A DNA stretch of 64,000 nucleotides from Prochlorococcus sp. AG-402-G22 (GCA_003217035.1 QCHV01000007.1:1-64000), one strand, 5' to 3'. Positions 29,511 to 38,767 are shown, numbered from the stretch's first letter. A program made the numbers and translations. The notes: generated from the letters alone by a model not told the origin.

Positions 29511-30779
29511 TTAATTTCTTATTAGTAAGTCTAAAACAAGGGATGCTAATGCCGCACTACCACCTCTATTCCCCATACGTTTGATACCTTTATAAGATAA
29601 TTGTTTCCGAAGCGACTCATTACTAAGCAACGACTCAACATATTGAGCTAAATAGATAGGGTTTTCACAAGGAATCACTGATCCCCCAAGTAAACGGCTT
29701 TGACGAATAGCAAATGATTTTTTAAATTGAGGCCCTTCTCCTGGTAAAGATACACAAGGAATCCCAAGACCCACTAGTTGCTCAGTCGCTGTACCAGCAT
29801 TTGCTAGACCAATCTCTGCAAAAGTTGCCCATTCTGCAAATTTACCAATACCAATAAATACGATAAATGAGCTGTTACGCCAACATGAATTTGCTGCTAA
29901 ATGATTTTCCATTGCAATTTCTGGGGAAAACCCTAGTTCCTTTAAAACTTGTTCAATGTCTGACAATGTTGGCTCGGATCCTATTGCGACCAAGATAACT
30001 AATGGGGTTTGGCTTTTTATTTGTAAGGCAGCAATCATTAACCGTCTAAAATTCTTTATAGCCTCAGGCATTCGGCTGCCACAAAGCAATAACAAACGTC
30101 TAAATCTTTTTAAGTTGTCAGGGCAATCCATTCGAATAAAGCCATCCATCATTGGATTGCCTGGGGCGCAAGCATTGATTGATTTTCTTTGTAGACCTCT
30201 GGCAGTCAATTTATCCCTAACTCCAACAAACTTACATCGCGAGGAACTCATCATCACCCATTCCCAAGGGTCCCACTCGCTTCCTTTAATTCGATGGTAA
30301 TTATCACTTAAAGAGTATTTAGAGAAAGTAGTCCATGTGTAATCACTTTTTGGAGTGCCTACAAATGCATAAAGCCCACCGCTACTCCATGCAAAGAACA
30401 AAGGTAAACAATCACCCACGGCAAGAATTACTTTGCCTTTCAATGCCTGCTTGCGAGCATATCTCCAATGCTTAAATGCAAAGTAAAAAAGGCCTGCAAA
30501 GATATCAGCAAATAACCCTTTTAAACTTTGATTACTAAAACCCCCACTAGGCAAGCGCAAAGAAGGACCTATTTTAATTAACCAATTTTCCAAAACGGCC
30601 GAATCAAAAGCCTTACCTTCACCTACTAATGGGAGCACTTCGAGATTTAAGTCTGGTTCTTTTAAATGAAGGGCCTCTAAAATACGTAAAGCTATAAGGT
30701 CTTCTCCATGTCCATTCGATAGAACCAAAACATCTTTATTCTTCTTACTGATACTATTCGCAAGGGTTATATTATTCAT
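29511..30779 (-). CDS. LpxB-like glycosyltransferase (lipid-A-disaccharide synthase-related)
   Basis: 422 residues from ATG 30779 (MNNITLANSISKKNKDVL). The frame remains open for another 51 codons, but those lie antisense to tRNA-Cys, so the longer start is rejected. Seen: VLSNGHGEDLIALRIL near the N-terminus, CAPGNPMMDGF at the domain hinge, and GLANAGTATEQLVGLGIPCVSLPGEGPQFKK in the donor-binding region, the GT-B layout of cyanobacterial LpxB-related proteins. It is not LpxB itself as other lipid A genes are not seen here. It may glycosylate a membrane lipid. Starts 7 bp from tRNA-Cys, facing away. Confidence 0.75.
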   Translation of the reverse strand: MNNITLANSISKKNKDVLVLSNGHGEDLIALRILEALHLKEPDLNLEVLPLVGEGKAFDSAVLENWLIKIGPSLRLPSGGFSNQSLKGLFADIFAGLFYFAFKHWRYARKQALKGKVILAVGDCLPLFFAWSSGGLYAFVGTPKSDYTWTTFSKYSLSDNYHRIKGSEWDPWEWVMMSSSRCKFVGVRDKLTARGLQRKSINACAPGNPMMDGFIRMDCPDNLKRFRRLLLLCGSRMPEAIKNFRRLMIAALQIKSQTPLVILVAIGSEPTLSDIEQVLKELGFSPEIAMENHLAANSCWRNSSFIVFIGIGKFAEWATFAEIGLANAGTATEQLVGLGIPCVSLPGEGPQFKKSFAIRQSRLLGGSVIPCENPIYLAQYVESLLSNESLRKQLSYKGIKRMGNRGGSAALASLVLDLLIRN

Positions 30780-30785
30780 TTCAGC

Positions 30786-30857
30786 GGCGGCATGGCCAAG
30801 TGGTAAGGCAGAGGATTGCAAATCCTTTATCCCCAGTTCGAATCTGGGTGCCGCCTT
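30786..30857 (+). tRNA. trnC: tRNA-Cys (anticodon GCA)
   Basis: 72 nt cloverleaf: acceptor GGCGGCA pairs with TGCCGCC, anticodon arm GAGGA-TTGCAAA-TCCTT with GCA, T arm CCCAG-TTCGAAT-CTGGG. It marks the left border of the gene-poor stretch and polysaccharide cluster that ends in a recombinase remnant, making it a candidate integration site. Confidence 0.97.
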
Positions 30858-31700
30858 TATTAATTTACGCTTTATTTTCTTGAGAACTCTTCCCAGCACT
30901 ATGCTCCATGTGTAGTGGGTGGAAAGTTTCAAACGAATTTAACGATATCGGAGCGGCATGGGATTCCACTTCCCCGCTTTATAACTGCATTATTGCAAAT
31001 CTTCAATAACTAAACTTTTTTAAAGGCAGTAAGTATTTGAAAATCTTGAACACAGACCTTCACCAACTGATCGGTGAATAGTCCAACATCCAGCAACCCA
31101 AATTAGGTAAGAGAAACATTGTTAAACTCCTCAACTGCTCTCATTAAAAGTGTTGGGGCTCACAATAGCTTATGCAAGCTTCAGCACTTCAGAGCAAAGA
31201 ACACCTAACAGTTAAATTATCAAAGGCAAGCAACTAGATCACAAAATCAGTGCTCAACAGGGATTGCATGAATACTACTTCAAGCATTACGCTCACACCA
31301 GGTAGATAGACAACTAAGACTGAATGATTGGTATGGATACAAAACAACCTCAAATAGTTCAATCCTAGGTACGAAGACACACAAAACTAGGACTGATAGA
31401 TCTGTGTACAGCAAAGAAGATCGTACATCCAAGAAAGTTTAGAAGTTATCACACTCTTAGTACATCACCCAAACTAATCAACAAAGACTTCTAGCTGATG
31501 CAGTTTCAGGATGTTTGAGAACGAACATTATATAGACACTAAAGATATATCAGCAAAAATTCAGAAACTTAGGTTGAAACATTTCTATCACTAATAGGTC
31601 AGTGAGCTTAAATCAATATCAAGATCTCTCCACTTGAATTCCTGCATAGAATTAACGTTATTTACTACGAAGATGTATAATAGACTTAAATAAAGTTTCA
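30858..31700. other. 843 bp without genes between tRNA-Cys and the polysaccharide cluster
   Basis: No frame longer than a few dozen codons on either strand. The composition is odd: long runs rich in A and CA with few T-tracts. One nested hairpin stands out at 31148-31189: AAGTGTTG pairs with CAGCACTT, and AGCTT-ATGC-AAGCT sits inside it. A second possible stem is GCGG...CCGC near 30951-30979. The last 60 bp presumably hold the promoter of the cluster. It may be decayed island DNA or an untranslated RNA; the sequence does not decide. Confidence 0.5.
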
Positions 31701-32687
31701 ATGTCAATTCTAATAACTGGAGCAGCAGGCTTTATTGGGTATCACTTAGCAACCTTATACTCACAAAAAAGACAAAGAATTTATGTTGTAGATAACTTTG
31801 CAAGAGGTGATTCTGACTCATATTTTTCAAACCTTATAAATAAAAATAATGTAACTTTTTTAGAAGGAAACCTCTTATCTAGGGAATTTTGTCAATCTCT
31901 GCCGCATAAAGATATTAATACGTACTTCCACCTTGCAGCTATTAATGGCACTGCAAATTTCTACGAAAAATCATATGATGTTATAAAAGCTAATATATTA
32001 ACTCTGACTAACATTCTGGATTCAATACCTGAGAATAAGAGTGCTAAGTTTATATACACATCTTCATCAGAGGCGTATGCTGGCTCAGTTGAAAAAGGCA
32101 TAGCTCCTATTCCCACACCTGAAGAAGTACCTTTAACCATAATAGATCCAACAAATCCAAGATGGTCTTATGGAGCAAGCAAACTTCTTGCAGAAGTGAC
32201 TCTTTTTTCATATTCAAAGTCTAGAAGAATTGAGCCATATGTTGTCAGGTTCCACAATATCTATGGACCTAGGATGGGCTTTAAGCATGTCATTCCTAAT
32301 TTCATTGAAAAAATAATTAAAGCTAATAGCAAAGAAAAAAATAAAGGCATAGAAGTTTTAGGATCTCATCAGACAAGGGCCTTTTGTTATATTCAAGATA
32401 CATTAAAAGCCTTAGAAATTATTGAAAGTGAAAAGATCCCTTCTGGCACGTATAATATAGGTAATGACAACGAAGAAATAGAGATTGGCGATCTTTTCAA
32501 CCTAGTTTCTGAAGCTCTAAATGGCGAGGGGTTAAAAATAAAAGATAGTCCTGCTCCTAAAGGTTCTGTGAGCAGAAGATTACCAGATATAAGTAAATTA
32601 AAACAATATGGTTATATACCTAAAATAAGTCTTAAAGAAGGCCTTAAAGTTACTGTAGACTGGTATAGAGATGCCTTTAATAAATGA
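31701..32687 (+). CDS. NAD-dependent nucleotide-sugar epimerase/dehydratase (extended SDR)
   Basis: 328 residues. Rossmann motif ILITGAAGFIGYHLA at 3-17, the HLAAINGTANFYEKS region, active-site Ser/Thr in YTSSSEAYAG, YGASK catalytic Tyr-Lys at about 157-161, then RFHNIYGPRMGFKHVIPNF. These are the marks of UDP- or GDP-sugar 4-epimerase/dehydratase/decarboxylase enzymes. The exact sugar cannot be read. First gene of the cluster; its stop overlaps the next start by 4 bp. Confidence 0.88.
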   Translation: MSILITGAAGFIGYHLATLYSQKRQRIYVVDNFARGDSDSYFSNLINKNNVTFLEGNLLSREFCQSLPHKDINTYFHLAAINGTANFYEKSYDVIKANILTLTNILDSIPENKSAKFIYTSSSEAYAGSVEKGIAPIPTPEEVPLTIIDPTNPRWSYGASKLLAEVTLFSYSKSRRIEPYVVRFHNIYGPRMGFKHVIPNFIEKIIKANSKEKNKGIEVLGSHQTRAFCYIQDTLKALEIIESEKIPSGTYNIGNDNEEIEIGDLFNLVSEALNGEGLKIKDSPAPKGSVSRRLPDISKLKQYGYIPKISLKEGLKVTVDWYRDAFNK

Positions 32688-33616
32688 ATACCATTATATA
32701 TCACCATATTTATGGTTCATCTAGTTTTATAGCTAAAGAATATAAAAAATATGTACTAAATCAATCCAGAGAAAATATTGTTGAATACTCAAATACATTA
32801 AATGTTCAAAAAAAAGTATTAAATCAAGCCAAAAATATAAATCACGAGTCCATTAGACAAGATATCTGGTTGCACTTTGCGTCTATAGCGATAAAAACAA
32901 AAAATACTGACGAGATCTTTAAATGTATAGATGAAAATATTGCCAGACTTAGAGAATCTCTGTACGAATTCCAAAGACTAAAATCAATTAAAAAAAGATT
33001 TATATATATATCTTCTGATAGGGTAGGTTGTAAAAGTGGAGATTTTGATGAAAATAGAGTCCAATCTTGTCCAATAGACTCCTATGGATTATCAAAGCAT
33101 CTTAGTGAAGAAGTTGTTAATTTTTTTTCAAATAATGACAAAGTTAATGAATATAGAATAGTGAGAATTACCAATGTAGTTGGGAAAGGTCAAAATAATG
33201 ATCAACTAATTCCGAGAATTTTAAGGTTAGGGTTACAGGGTAAGAATCTAGATTTAGGTTTCATCAACGGGAAACGCTCTTTTATTGATATATCTGATGT
33301 AGTATCAGGACTCTATAAAGCGGCTAAATTCGATGAGGGAAATCCAAAAGTTTTGCATTTAAGTAGTGAATTAATAGAACTATCTGAAATTGTTGATTTG
33401 TGCTTTAATGCGATATACAAAGAAACTGGATTTAAGCCAGATAATATTTCAGGCAAAGACATCAATAATAGAGGCCAGGCCAGTCCAGACCTAGGAAATT
33501 GTGTAATGAAAGATAAGTATACAAGAGAGATATTAAGATGGAAACCCCTATTAGATATTCCCGATGCTATAGTAATAGCAGCAAAGCATTTAAGATTGCA
33601 GAATGAACAGAGATAA
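32684..33616 (+). CDS. Divergent SDR-family sugar-modifying protein
   Basis: 310 residues. The N-terminal nucleotide loop is atypical (YHHIYGSSSFIAKEY in place of GxxGxxG), but FIYISSDRVG, SYGLSKHLSEE (YxxxK) and RIVRITNVVGKGQNNDQLIPR follow in SDR order, with FIDISDVVSGLYKA as the substrate side. It may be an NDP-sugar reductase or epimerase that uses the product of the neighbouring dehydratase-like enzyme. Overlaps its neighbours by 4 and 14 bp, so it is tightly coupled. Confidence 0.75.
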   Translation: MNTIIYHHIYGSSSFIAKEYKKYVLNQSRENIVEYSNTLNVQKKVLNQAKNINHESIRQDIWLHFASIAIKTKNTDEIFKCIDENIARLRESLYEFQRLKSIKKRFIYISSDRVGCKSGDFDENRVQSCPIDSYGLSKHLSEEVVNFFSNNDKVNEYRIVRITNVVGKGQNNDQLIPRILRLGLQGKNLDLGFINGKRSFIDISDVVSGLYKAAKFDEGNPKVLHLSSELIELSEIVDLCFNAIYKETGFKPDNISGKDINNRGQASPDLGNCVMKDKYTREILRWKPLLDIPDAIVIAAKHLRLQNEQR

Positions 33617-34856
33617 TTTAATTGAATACATAAAATATAAATTAGAAGAAAATAATAAGGAAGCTGATTTCTTTTCTGTTGGGTATCCATGTTATGACCA
33701 CAATGAAATAATTAATTGCATTGATACTCTTCTTGAACTAAGGCTTTCGCAAGGAAAATATGTTAAAAAATTTGAGAATGAATTCATAAATTACCTCAAC
33801 TCTCCAGAAGGAAGCTATGGCTGTGCTTGCAATTCAGGATCTTCAGCTAATCTATTACTTTTTTCAACTTTGATAGCAGCTGGAGATATTAAAAGAGGAG
33901 ATAAAATAATTGTTCCAGCTTCAACATTCGCCACTGTTGCTTCACCTTTGTATCAACTTGGTCTAGTGCCTGTATATGTTGACTGTGATCTAGAAACACA
34001 TTGCATGAGTTCTAAACATATCGAAGAAGCAACTAAAGAATACTCGGATATAAAGGTATGTATGGTTGTGCATAACCTGGGTTTTTCAAGCAATATGAAT
34101 AAACTGAAAGACTTATGTAATAAAGAAAATATTATGTTAGTTGAGGATTGCTGTGAAGCTCATGGTGGCTTATATGACAATAAAAAATTAGGTACTTTTG
34201 GTGATTACAGTACGTGGAGTTTTTTTGTTGCTCATAATATCACTACAGGTGAGGGGGGGTTAGTTGTATCAAATAATGGTAAGCACGAATCACTAATGAG
34301 ATCAATAAGAGAGTTCGGAAGACGAACAAATGCAAAACAAAGGTATGAAGGGCAAAGTACTGACAGCTTAGGTATATATGATACTCGTTATATTTTTGAT
34401 AGACTAGGTTATAACATTCGAATGACAGATTATGCTGCATCTATGGGATCTATACAACTATCAAAGTTAGATTCCTTAAATAATCAACGTAGAGTAAATG
34501 CAGAAAGGTTAAATAGTATTTTTAATAAACACAAAGAGGTCCTAAGTTATTTAAAACCAGAAAAATCTTTAACACCTGCTTACTATGGCTATCCAGTCTA
34601 TGTGAAGGAAGGAAGTAATATAGGAAGGAATTCCTTATGTAAAAACTTAGAAGATAATCAAATAGAAACCAGACCTAATATGGGAGGCTGCTTGCCATGC
34701 CAACCTGGATTTAAGAACCTAGAGCATAAAATAATTGGAAATTTAGCTAATTCTACTATTGTAATGAAATCATCGTTTTTTATAGGTGTTCATAGTGGAT
34801 TAAAAGATAGGCATTTTGAAATACTTGAAAATACCCTTGATAGTTATTTAAACTAA
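33603..34856 (+). CDS. PLP/PMP-dependent sugar 3-dehydratase homologue (DegT/RfbH type, Lys replaced by His)
   Basis: 417 residues of the DegT/DnrJ/EryC1 fold. SGSSANLLLFSTL at about 78-90, PASTFATVASPLYQLGLVPV at 105-124 and LVEDCCEAHGG at 179-189 (PLP aspartate at 182) resemble the RfbH/E1 subfamily more than ordinary sugar aminotransferases. The residue that should be the PLP lysine is histidine at 211 (WSFFVAHNITTGEGG). This swap is the mark of the 3-dehydratases E1/DdhC and ColD that make 3-deoxy sugars. The Cys-rich [2Fe-2S] segment that I expect after REFGR in E1/RfbH is absent (REFGRRTNAKQRYEG). It overlaps the upstream SDR gene by 14 bp. Confidence 0.8.
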   Translation: MNRDNLIEYIKYKLEENNKEADFFSVGYPCYDHNEIINCIDTLLELRLSQGKYVKKFENEFINYLNSPEGSYGCACNSGSSANLLLFSTLIAAGDIKRGDKIIVPASTFATVASPLYQLGLVPVYVDCDLETHCMSSKHIEEATKEYSDIKVCMVVHNLGFSSNMNKLKDLCNKENIMLVEDCCEAHGGLYDNKKLGTFGDYSTWSFFVAHNITTGEGGLVVSNNGKHESLMRSIREFGRRTNAKQRYEGQSTDSLGIYDTRYIFDRLGYNIRMTDYAASMGSIQLSKLDSLNNQRRVNAERLNSIFNKHKEVLSYLKPEKSLTPAYYGYPVYVKEGSNIGRNSLCKNLEDNQIETRPNMGGCLPCQPGFKNLEHKIIGNLANSTIVMKSSFFIGVHSGLKDRHFEILENTLDSYLN

Positions 34857-35062
34857 AGAAAGCACTTTTTCTTGACAATTGCTTTTATATCATCTACTGA
34901 GATGATAAGCAAAACAAAGTTCTTTGAGGATTCAATCCCTATGACATGAAAACAAGTAGGGCAAAGGAATTCCCACTTGAACAATGATATAGTTTGGTGT
35001 AAGTAATTCTTATGAAGATTAAGCTGCCATTATCAGGACCTAAAGTCTCTAATCATTATCAT

Positions 35063-35094
35063 CCAGCCAAATAACCAGCCAAATAACCAGCCAA
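35063..35094. repeat. Tandem 12-bp direct repeat, 2.7 copies
   Basis: CCAGCCAAATAA occurs at 35063-35074 and 35075-35086, and a third partial copy CCAGCCAA follows at 35087-35094. It lies in the 287 bp intergenic stretch before the glycosyltransferase gene. Too short and few to be CRISPR; likely replication slippage, possibly affecting the leader of the downstream gene. No other element is seen in the stretch. Confidence 0.9.
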
Positions 35095-35143
35095 CCAAGA
35101 CTTACATACGTTAATATGGATTTTTTAATGGGTTATATATTTT

Positions 35144-35995
35144 ATGAATCCGACGCAAGCAGATTCTCTTAAAGTAAGTGTTATCATCTGCACTAAAAAT
35201 GTAGAAGAAAATATACGGGAAACTCTTGATACAGTATTTCTAAATAACCCACTAGAAGTAATACTAGTGGATGGCAAGTCAACTGATAGTACTCTTCAAA
35301 TAGCTGAAGAATACGATGACATCCAGATATATTCAGATGAAGGTCTGGGACTCTCTTTTGCTAGAAGAATTGGTGTGGAGAAAGCTGAAGGTAAATATAT
35401 TTTATATGTTGGGCCAGATAATTCTCTACCCAAAGACTTTATCAATAGATTAGTTCGGGCATTTGAGTCTTCAGATTATTCTGCTGCATCAGTTACAACA
35501 AAAGTAAAAGATCCATTGAATTATTGGGATCGAGGTTTAGATGTTCACAGAAACTTACTTTTGGGTAAGCCAGGGTATATTAAGGTTGCAGGTACTCCAA
35601 GCATATATATAAAAGAGTTGCTTCTAAAATATAATTTCCCTAAAGAGAATATTGGACCCAATGATGATACTCTAGTTGCAAAAAAACTAATTGAGTCTGG
35701 ATATAAGATTGGACTTCTGCCGATTCCTGTATTTGATAAAAATGGTTCCACTATGATATCTACTTGGAAAAGATTTAGATGGTATGGTGAAGGAGATTAT
35801 TATTTTTATAAGAAATGCTATTCTAAATGGACTATTTGGAGAAGGGTTCAATCACTAATCCATCCATTAAGGCAAGCAATAAAGCATTCGTCTATGATTA
35901 TTTTTAGTTCGAAATTCTTATATATATTTTGGCTTTTCTTTGTAACGGTTGCTAGGTATAATGGGTGGGTAAAAACCTATTTAAAAATGAAATAA
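35144..35995 (+). CDS. Family 2 glycosyltransferase
   Basis: 283 residues. The GT-A start VSVIICTKNVEENIRETL, LVDGKSTDSTLQIAEEY, and a DxD-like GPDNSLP (about 90-96) identify GT2. The C-terminus has a hydrophobic stretch (MIIFSSKFLYIFWLFFVTVA) that could anchor it to the membrane. It likely adds one sugar during assembly of a surface polysaccharide or glycan, using a nucleotide sugar made by the upstream enzymes. Separated from them by 287 bp, so it may have its own promoter. Confidence 0.88.
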   Translation: MNPTQADSLKVSVIICTKNVEENIRETLDTVFLNNPLEVILVDGKSTDSTLQIAEEYDDIQIYSDEGLGLSFARRIGVEKAEGKYILYVGPDNSLPKDFINRLVRAFESSDYSAASVTTKVKDPLNYWDRGLDVHRNLLLGKPGYIKVAGTPSIYIKELLLKYNFPKENIGPNDDTLVAKKLIESGYKIGLLPIPVFDKNGSTMISTWKRFRWYGEGDYYFYKKCYSKWTIWRRVQSLIHPLRQAIKHSSMIIFSSKFLYIFWLFFVTVARYNGWVKTYLKMK

Positions 35996-36000
35996 ATAAC

Positions 36001-37305
36001 ATGAAGAATATAGCTATAGTTGGACTGGGTTTTGTAGGTCTTACATTGGCGGTCGTTTCTGCCAAGAAAGGGTATAAGGTGCATGGTATTGAAATTAATA
36101 ATAAGGTCATTGAGTCCTTAAATGCTGGGAAAGCAGATTTTCATGAAGAAGGGATTAACGAGTCCATTAGATCCGTATTAGGGAGTCAATTAACTGTTAG
36201 CAAGGACCTAAACTCACTAGATCCAAAAACTATTGATTGTGTAATTATTACCGTTGGGACACCGTTGAATGAAGAAAAAGAAATAAACACTAACTATATT
36301 CTTTCGGCATTAGATTCTATAAAGCCTATTTATAATGGAGATCAATTAATTATCTTAAGGAGCACAGTTTCTGTTGGCTTAACTCGTGAAATCGTCGTTC
36401 CTTATCTTGCTAAAATGGTATCAATACAAAAAAGCCAAGTTAAAATAGCTTTTTGCCCAGAAAGAACTATTGAGGGTAATGCTATTAATGAATTAGAAAT
36501 GTTACCTCAAATCATTGGAGCTTTAAATAATGAATCATACAATCTTGCTGAAGAATTTTTCAGAAAAATAACTCCAACTATTTTACAAGTTGATTCCCTT
36601 GAAGCTGCAGAATTGGTGAAATTATTCAATAATGCTTATAGAGATGTTGAATTCTCAGTGGGAAATTACTTTAACCATATAGCACAATCATTTGGTATTG
36701 ATGGAGTTAAGTTAATCAAGGTGGCAAACTATCTTTACCCTCGTTCAAGGATAGCATTACCTGGACTAGTCGGTGGACCATGTCTAGAAAAAGATAGCTA
36801 TATTTTAGTCGATAAGATGCCTAGCGATAAGGGCAAAAACTTTATACTAGGAGCCAGGAAACATAATGAGTCGATTGATAAAGATATTGCAGAATGGATT
36901 ATTAATATAAGTCGAGAAAAGTCATATAAAAATATTGGAATTTCGGGCTTAGCATTTAAAGGTAAACCCGATACTTCAGATTTAAGAGGATCTCCTTCCT
37001 TAAATATAGTAAAATTATTAGAAGATAGTGGGATTAATGATATTAGTGTACACGACTTCCTAGTTCCAAATTCTGAATTATCAGTTTATGGAAGAGTTTT
37101 TAATGATTTCAAATCATTTGCAAATGGCCTGGAGTTATTGGTGATATTAACCAATAATAATAGATATAAACTTCTAAATATAAAGGATCTAGAAGATATT
37201 ATGTCAACTAATTCAGCAATCTTTGATGCTTGGGGTGTATTAGAAAAGAACTATGATTCCAAAATTAAAATTGCAACATGTGGAAATATGTTTTTAAATA
37301 ATTAA
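36001..37305 (+). CDS. UDP-sugar 6-dehydrogenase (UDP-Glc/UDP-ManNAc dehydrogenase family)
   Basis: 434 residues from ATG 36001 (MKNIAIVGLGFVGLTLAVV); an upstream in-frame ATG at 35965 would overlap the GT gene and is less likely. Rossmann GLGFVGLTLAVVSAKKG, CPERTIEGNAINELEMLPQIIG, KLFNNAYRDVEF, and GGPCLEKDSYIL with the catalytic Cys at about 262. GLAFKGKPDTSDLRGSPSL marks the C-terminal domain. Oxidises the sugar C6 twice to a uronic acid; the RDV region resembles the WecC/ManNAc branch more than UDP-Glc DH. Last intact gene of the cluster. Confidence 0.88.
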   Translation: MKNIAIVGLGFVGLTLAVVSAKKGYKVHGIEINNKVIESLNAGKADFHEEGINESIRSVLGSQLTVSKDLNSLDPKTIDCVIITVGTPLNEEKEINTNYILSALDSIKPIYNGDQLIILRSTVSVGLTREIVVPYLAKMVSIQKSQVKIAFCPERTIEGNAINELEMLPQIIGALNNESYNLAEEFFRKITPTILQVDSLEAAELVKLFNNAYRDVEFSVGNYFNHIAQSFGIDGVKLIKVANYLYPRSRIALPGLVGGPCLEKDSYILVDKMPSDKGKNFILGARKHNESIDKDIAEWIINISREKSYKNIGISGLAFKGKPDTSDLRGSPSLNIVKLLEDSGINDISVHDFLVPNSELSVYGRVFNDFKSFANGLELLVILTNNNRYKLLNIKDLEDIMSTNSAIFDAWGVLEKNYDSKIKIATCGNMFLNN

Positions 37306-37441
37306 TTATGTCTAATAAATTTATTTTTAATGCTGGACTATGTGAATTGATCAAAACTTTTAAAAACTATCAACAAGCCTCCAGTTGATCTTTACCTTTA
37401 ATTTACTATAAGATCAATAAAATACCTACCCAAGGCTGGGG

Positions 37442-38510
37442 TTAAAAGTAACGCCTTATGGCCGTTTTCAATGATCTACCCATAGAGCATATACAGTTTT
37501 GTATTTTGATCGTATGTTTGAGCAAGTGATTCAGCAAAGACAAAACCCCTTTTTCATATCCCCCTTCACTCGGACGAGAGATATAAGGAGTAACCAACCA
37601 ACCTTCATTGCCGCGGTGTTTCTTTAATCTCGTCCAAAACTTCACTGCATCAGGTCGATAGTGAGTTGTCTTATGGATTTCTCTATCGCCTTTGGTCTCT
37701 TCAAGAAGGCATTCGACACTCTTGGTACCAACAACCTTCTGAAACCATTCAATCCTTAATCGCCCCATATCCTCAACACGAAAATAAAAGAACCATTGGA
37801 GGTGAAGAGCGTCATAAAGATCAACCCAATTTCGCTGGTTCAGTCTGTTATCAATAGAAAATCCAGATTCTTGTATTCCTTCAAAGTGAGTTGCTCTTGA
37901 GCAACACCTACAGAAAGATCAATAACATTTTTCAAAAGAGCATCCCATTGATCTCTTCTTAAATGAGTTACCTGTTGGTACTGGGTTCTGATCGTTGGGA
38001 ACTTAGGGAATGCATGACCTTGAAAATCATCCTGAGCAAGTTCCAAAAGTTTGTTGATCAGGGTTTTCATCTCCTTTTTTATTCCACTTCCATTTGTTCC
38101 TTTATTCTTTTGAGCACGCTTTTCCAGTAGATCGAAATACTCCTAATAATCCTTGTTCGAAATTGCGTTAACTGGTTTTTTTGCCCACGGTTGCTCAGAA
38201 ATGCCGTAATGCGGTGCGACCCATTTACGTTCCTCTTCCCTCCTCCATTTTTTGTATCCCCTATCTCCACCTCGACGATCGCACTCAGGTTGGAAATATG
38301 CGTCCCAGTAATTAACTAATGCTTTTTGTGGTCTACCGCTTTGTTAATCTAACTTTTCTCGAAACTCGCGTTGCCTTTCAATAACCCATTTCACTGCTTT
38401 CTTTGCTGCCTCATAAGGATCTTGAGTCTTTAAAGATCCATCTACAGTTTTACGTTTCCCACTTTTGGAACGACCTCATTAAGTTGCTCTAATTTTATTC
38501 TCACAGTTTC
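37442..38510 (-). pseudogene. Decayed tyrosine-recombinase (phage-integrase-like) gene
   Basis: Reading the minus strand from about 38510, one frame carries GKRKTVDGSLKTQDPYEAA, KKAVKWVIERQREFREKLD, then TAA at 38344-38346, ALVNYWDAYFQPECDRRGGD, then TAG at 38143-38145, then KEMKTLINKLLELAQDD and FPKFPTIRTQ. A frameshift near 37848 continues as RNWVDLYDALHLQWFFYFRV, EDMGRLRIEWFQ and HRPDAVKFW-like THYRPDAVKFWTRL. This fits a SAM-like core-binding domain followed by the first Arg box (GRLRIEW). The sequence ends at AIRRYF just where the HxxR and Tyr boxes would be, so the catalytic C-terminus is lost. At least two stops and one or two frameshifts. Confidence 0.75.
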
Positions 38511-38591
38511 CTACTGAAATTTCCAATCTCTTTTGAATCAAAAGACTGGAGACAAATTGAATTCTAAGTTCTTAATAAAATAAATTAAACA

Positions 38592-38675
38592 CTACTTAAT
38601 TGAAACTGAAAAAATTTGAAGGGCATCCCAAGTTCTTACAGATGCCCTTGAGTCAGGATCATTGTTGGGGTGCAT
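38592..38675 (-). CDS. Possible 27-residue small protein
   Basis: ATG at 38675 is preceded by AAGGAGTCGGG, the best ribosome-binding site I see in this stretch. The product starts MHPNNDPDSRASVRTWDALQ and ends after IFSVSIK. Composition is protein-like, but the 3' half contains the 9-bp hairpin at 38619-38649, so it may be a remnant or a chance frame upstream of a terminator. Unrecognised; low confidence. Confidence 0.25.
   Translation of the reverse strand: MHPNNDPDSRASVRTWDALQIFSVSIK
38619..38649 (-). terminator. Rho-independent terminator-like hairpin
   Basis: AAGGGCATC and GATGCCCTT form a perfect 9-bp stem with a 13-nt loop; on the minus strand it is followed within four bases by TTTTTT. 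It would stop leftward transcripts before the recombinase remnant. Confidence 0.6.
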
Positions 38676-38767
38676 CCCGACTCCTTCTTACTTTCTAGGA
38701 AAAAAATAACTATTAGTCAGTGAGTAGAAACTCCTGAATCACCACTTTCTAATCCTAAAAAAACATT

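Noticed and set aside
30780-30932. N-terminal extension of the LpxB-like gene to 30932
   Set aside because: These 51 codons are antisense to tRNA-Cys; the translated phrase APRFELGIKDLQSSALPLGH is a well-known artefact of reading the reverse of a tRNA gene. The start at 30779 is used.
35063-35094. CRISPR-like repeats
   Set aside because: The repeats are 12 bp, have no spacers, and there are no cas genes in the window.
38079-38270. 63-codon minus-strand frame within the recombinase remnant
   Set aside because: It is in a different frame from the integrase-like sequence and is best explained as a chance open stretch in the decayed gene.
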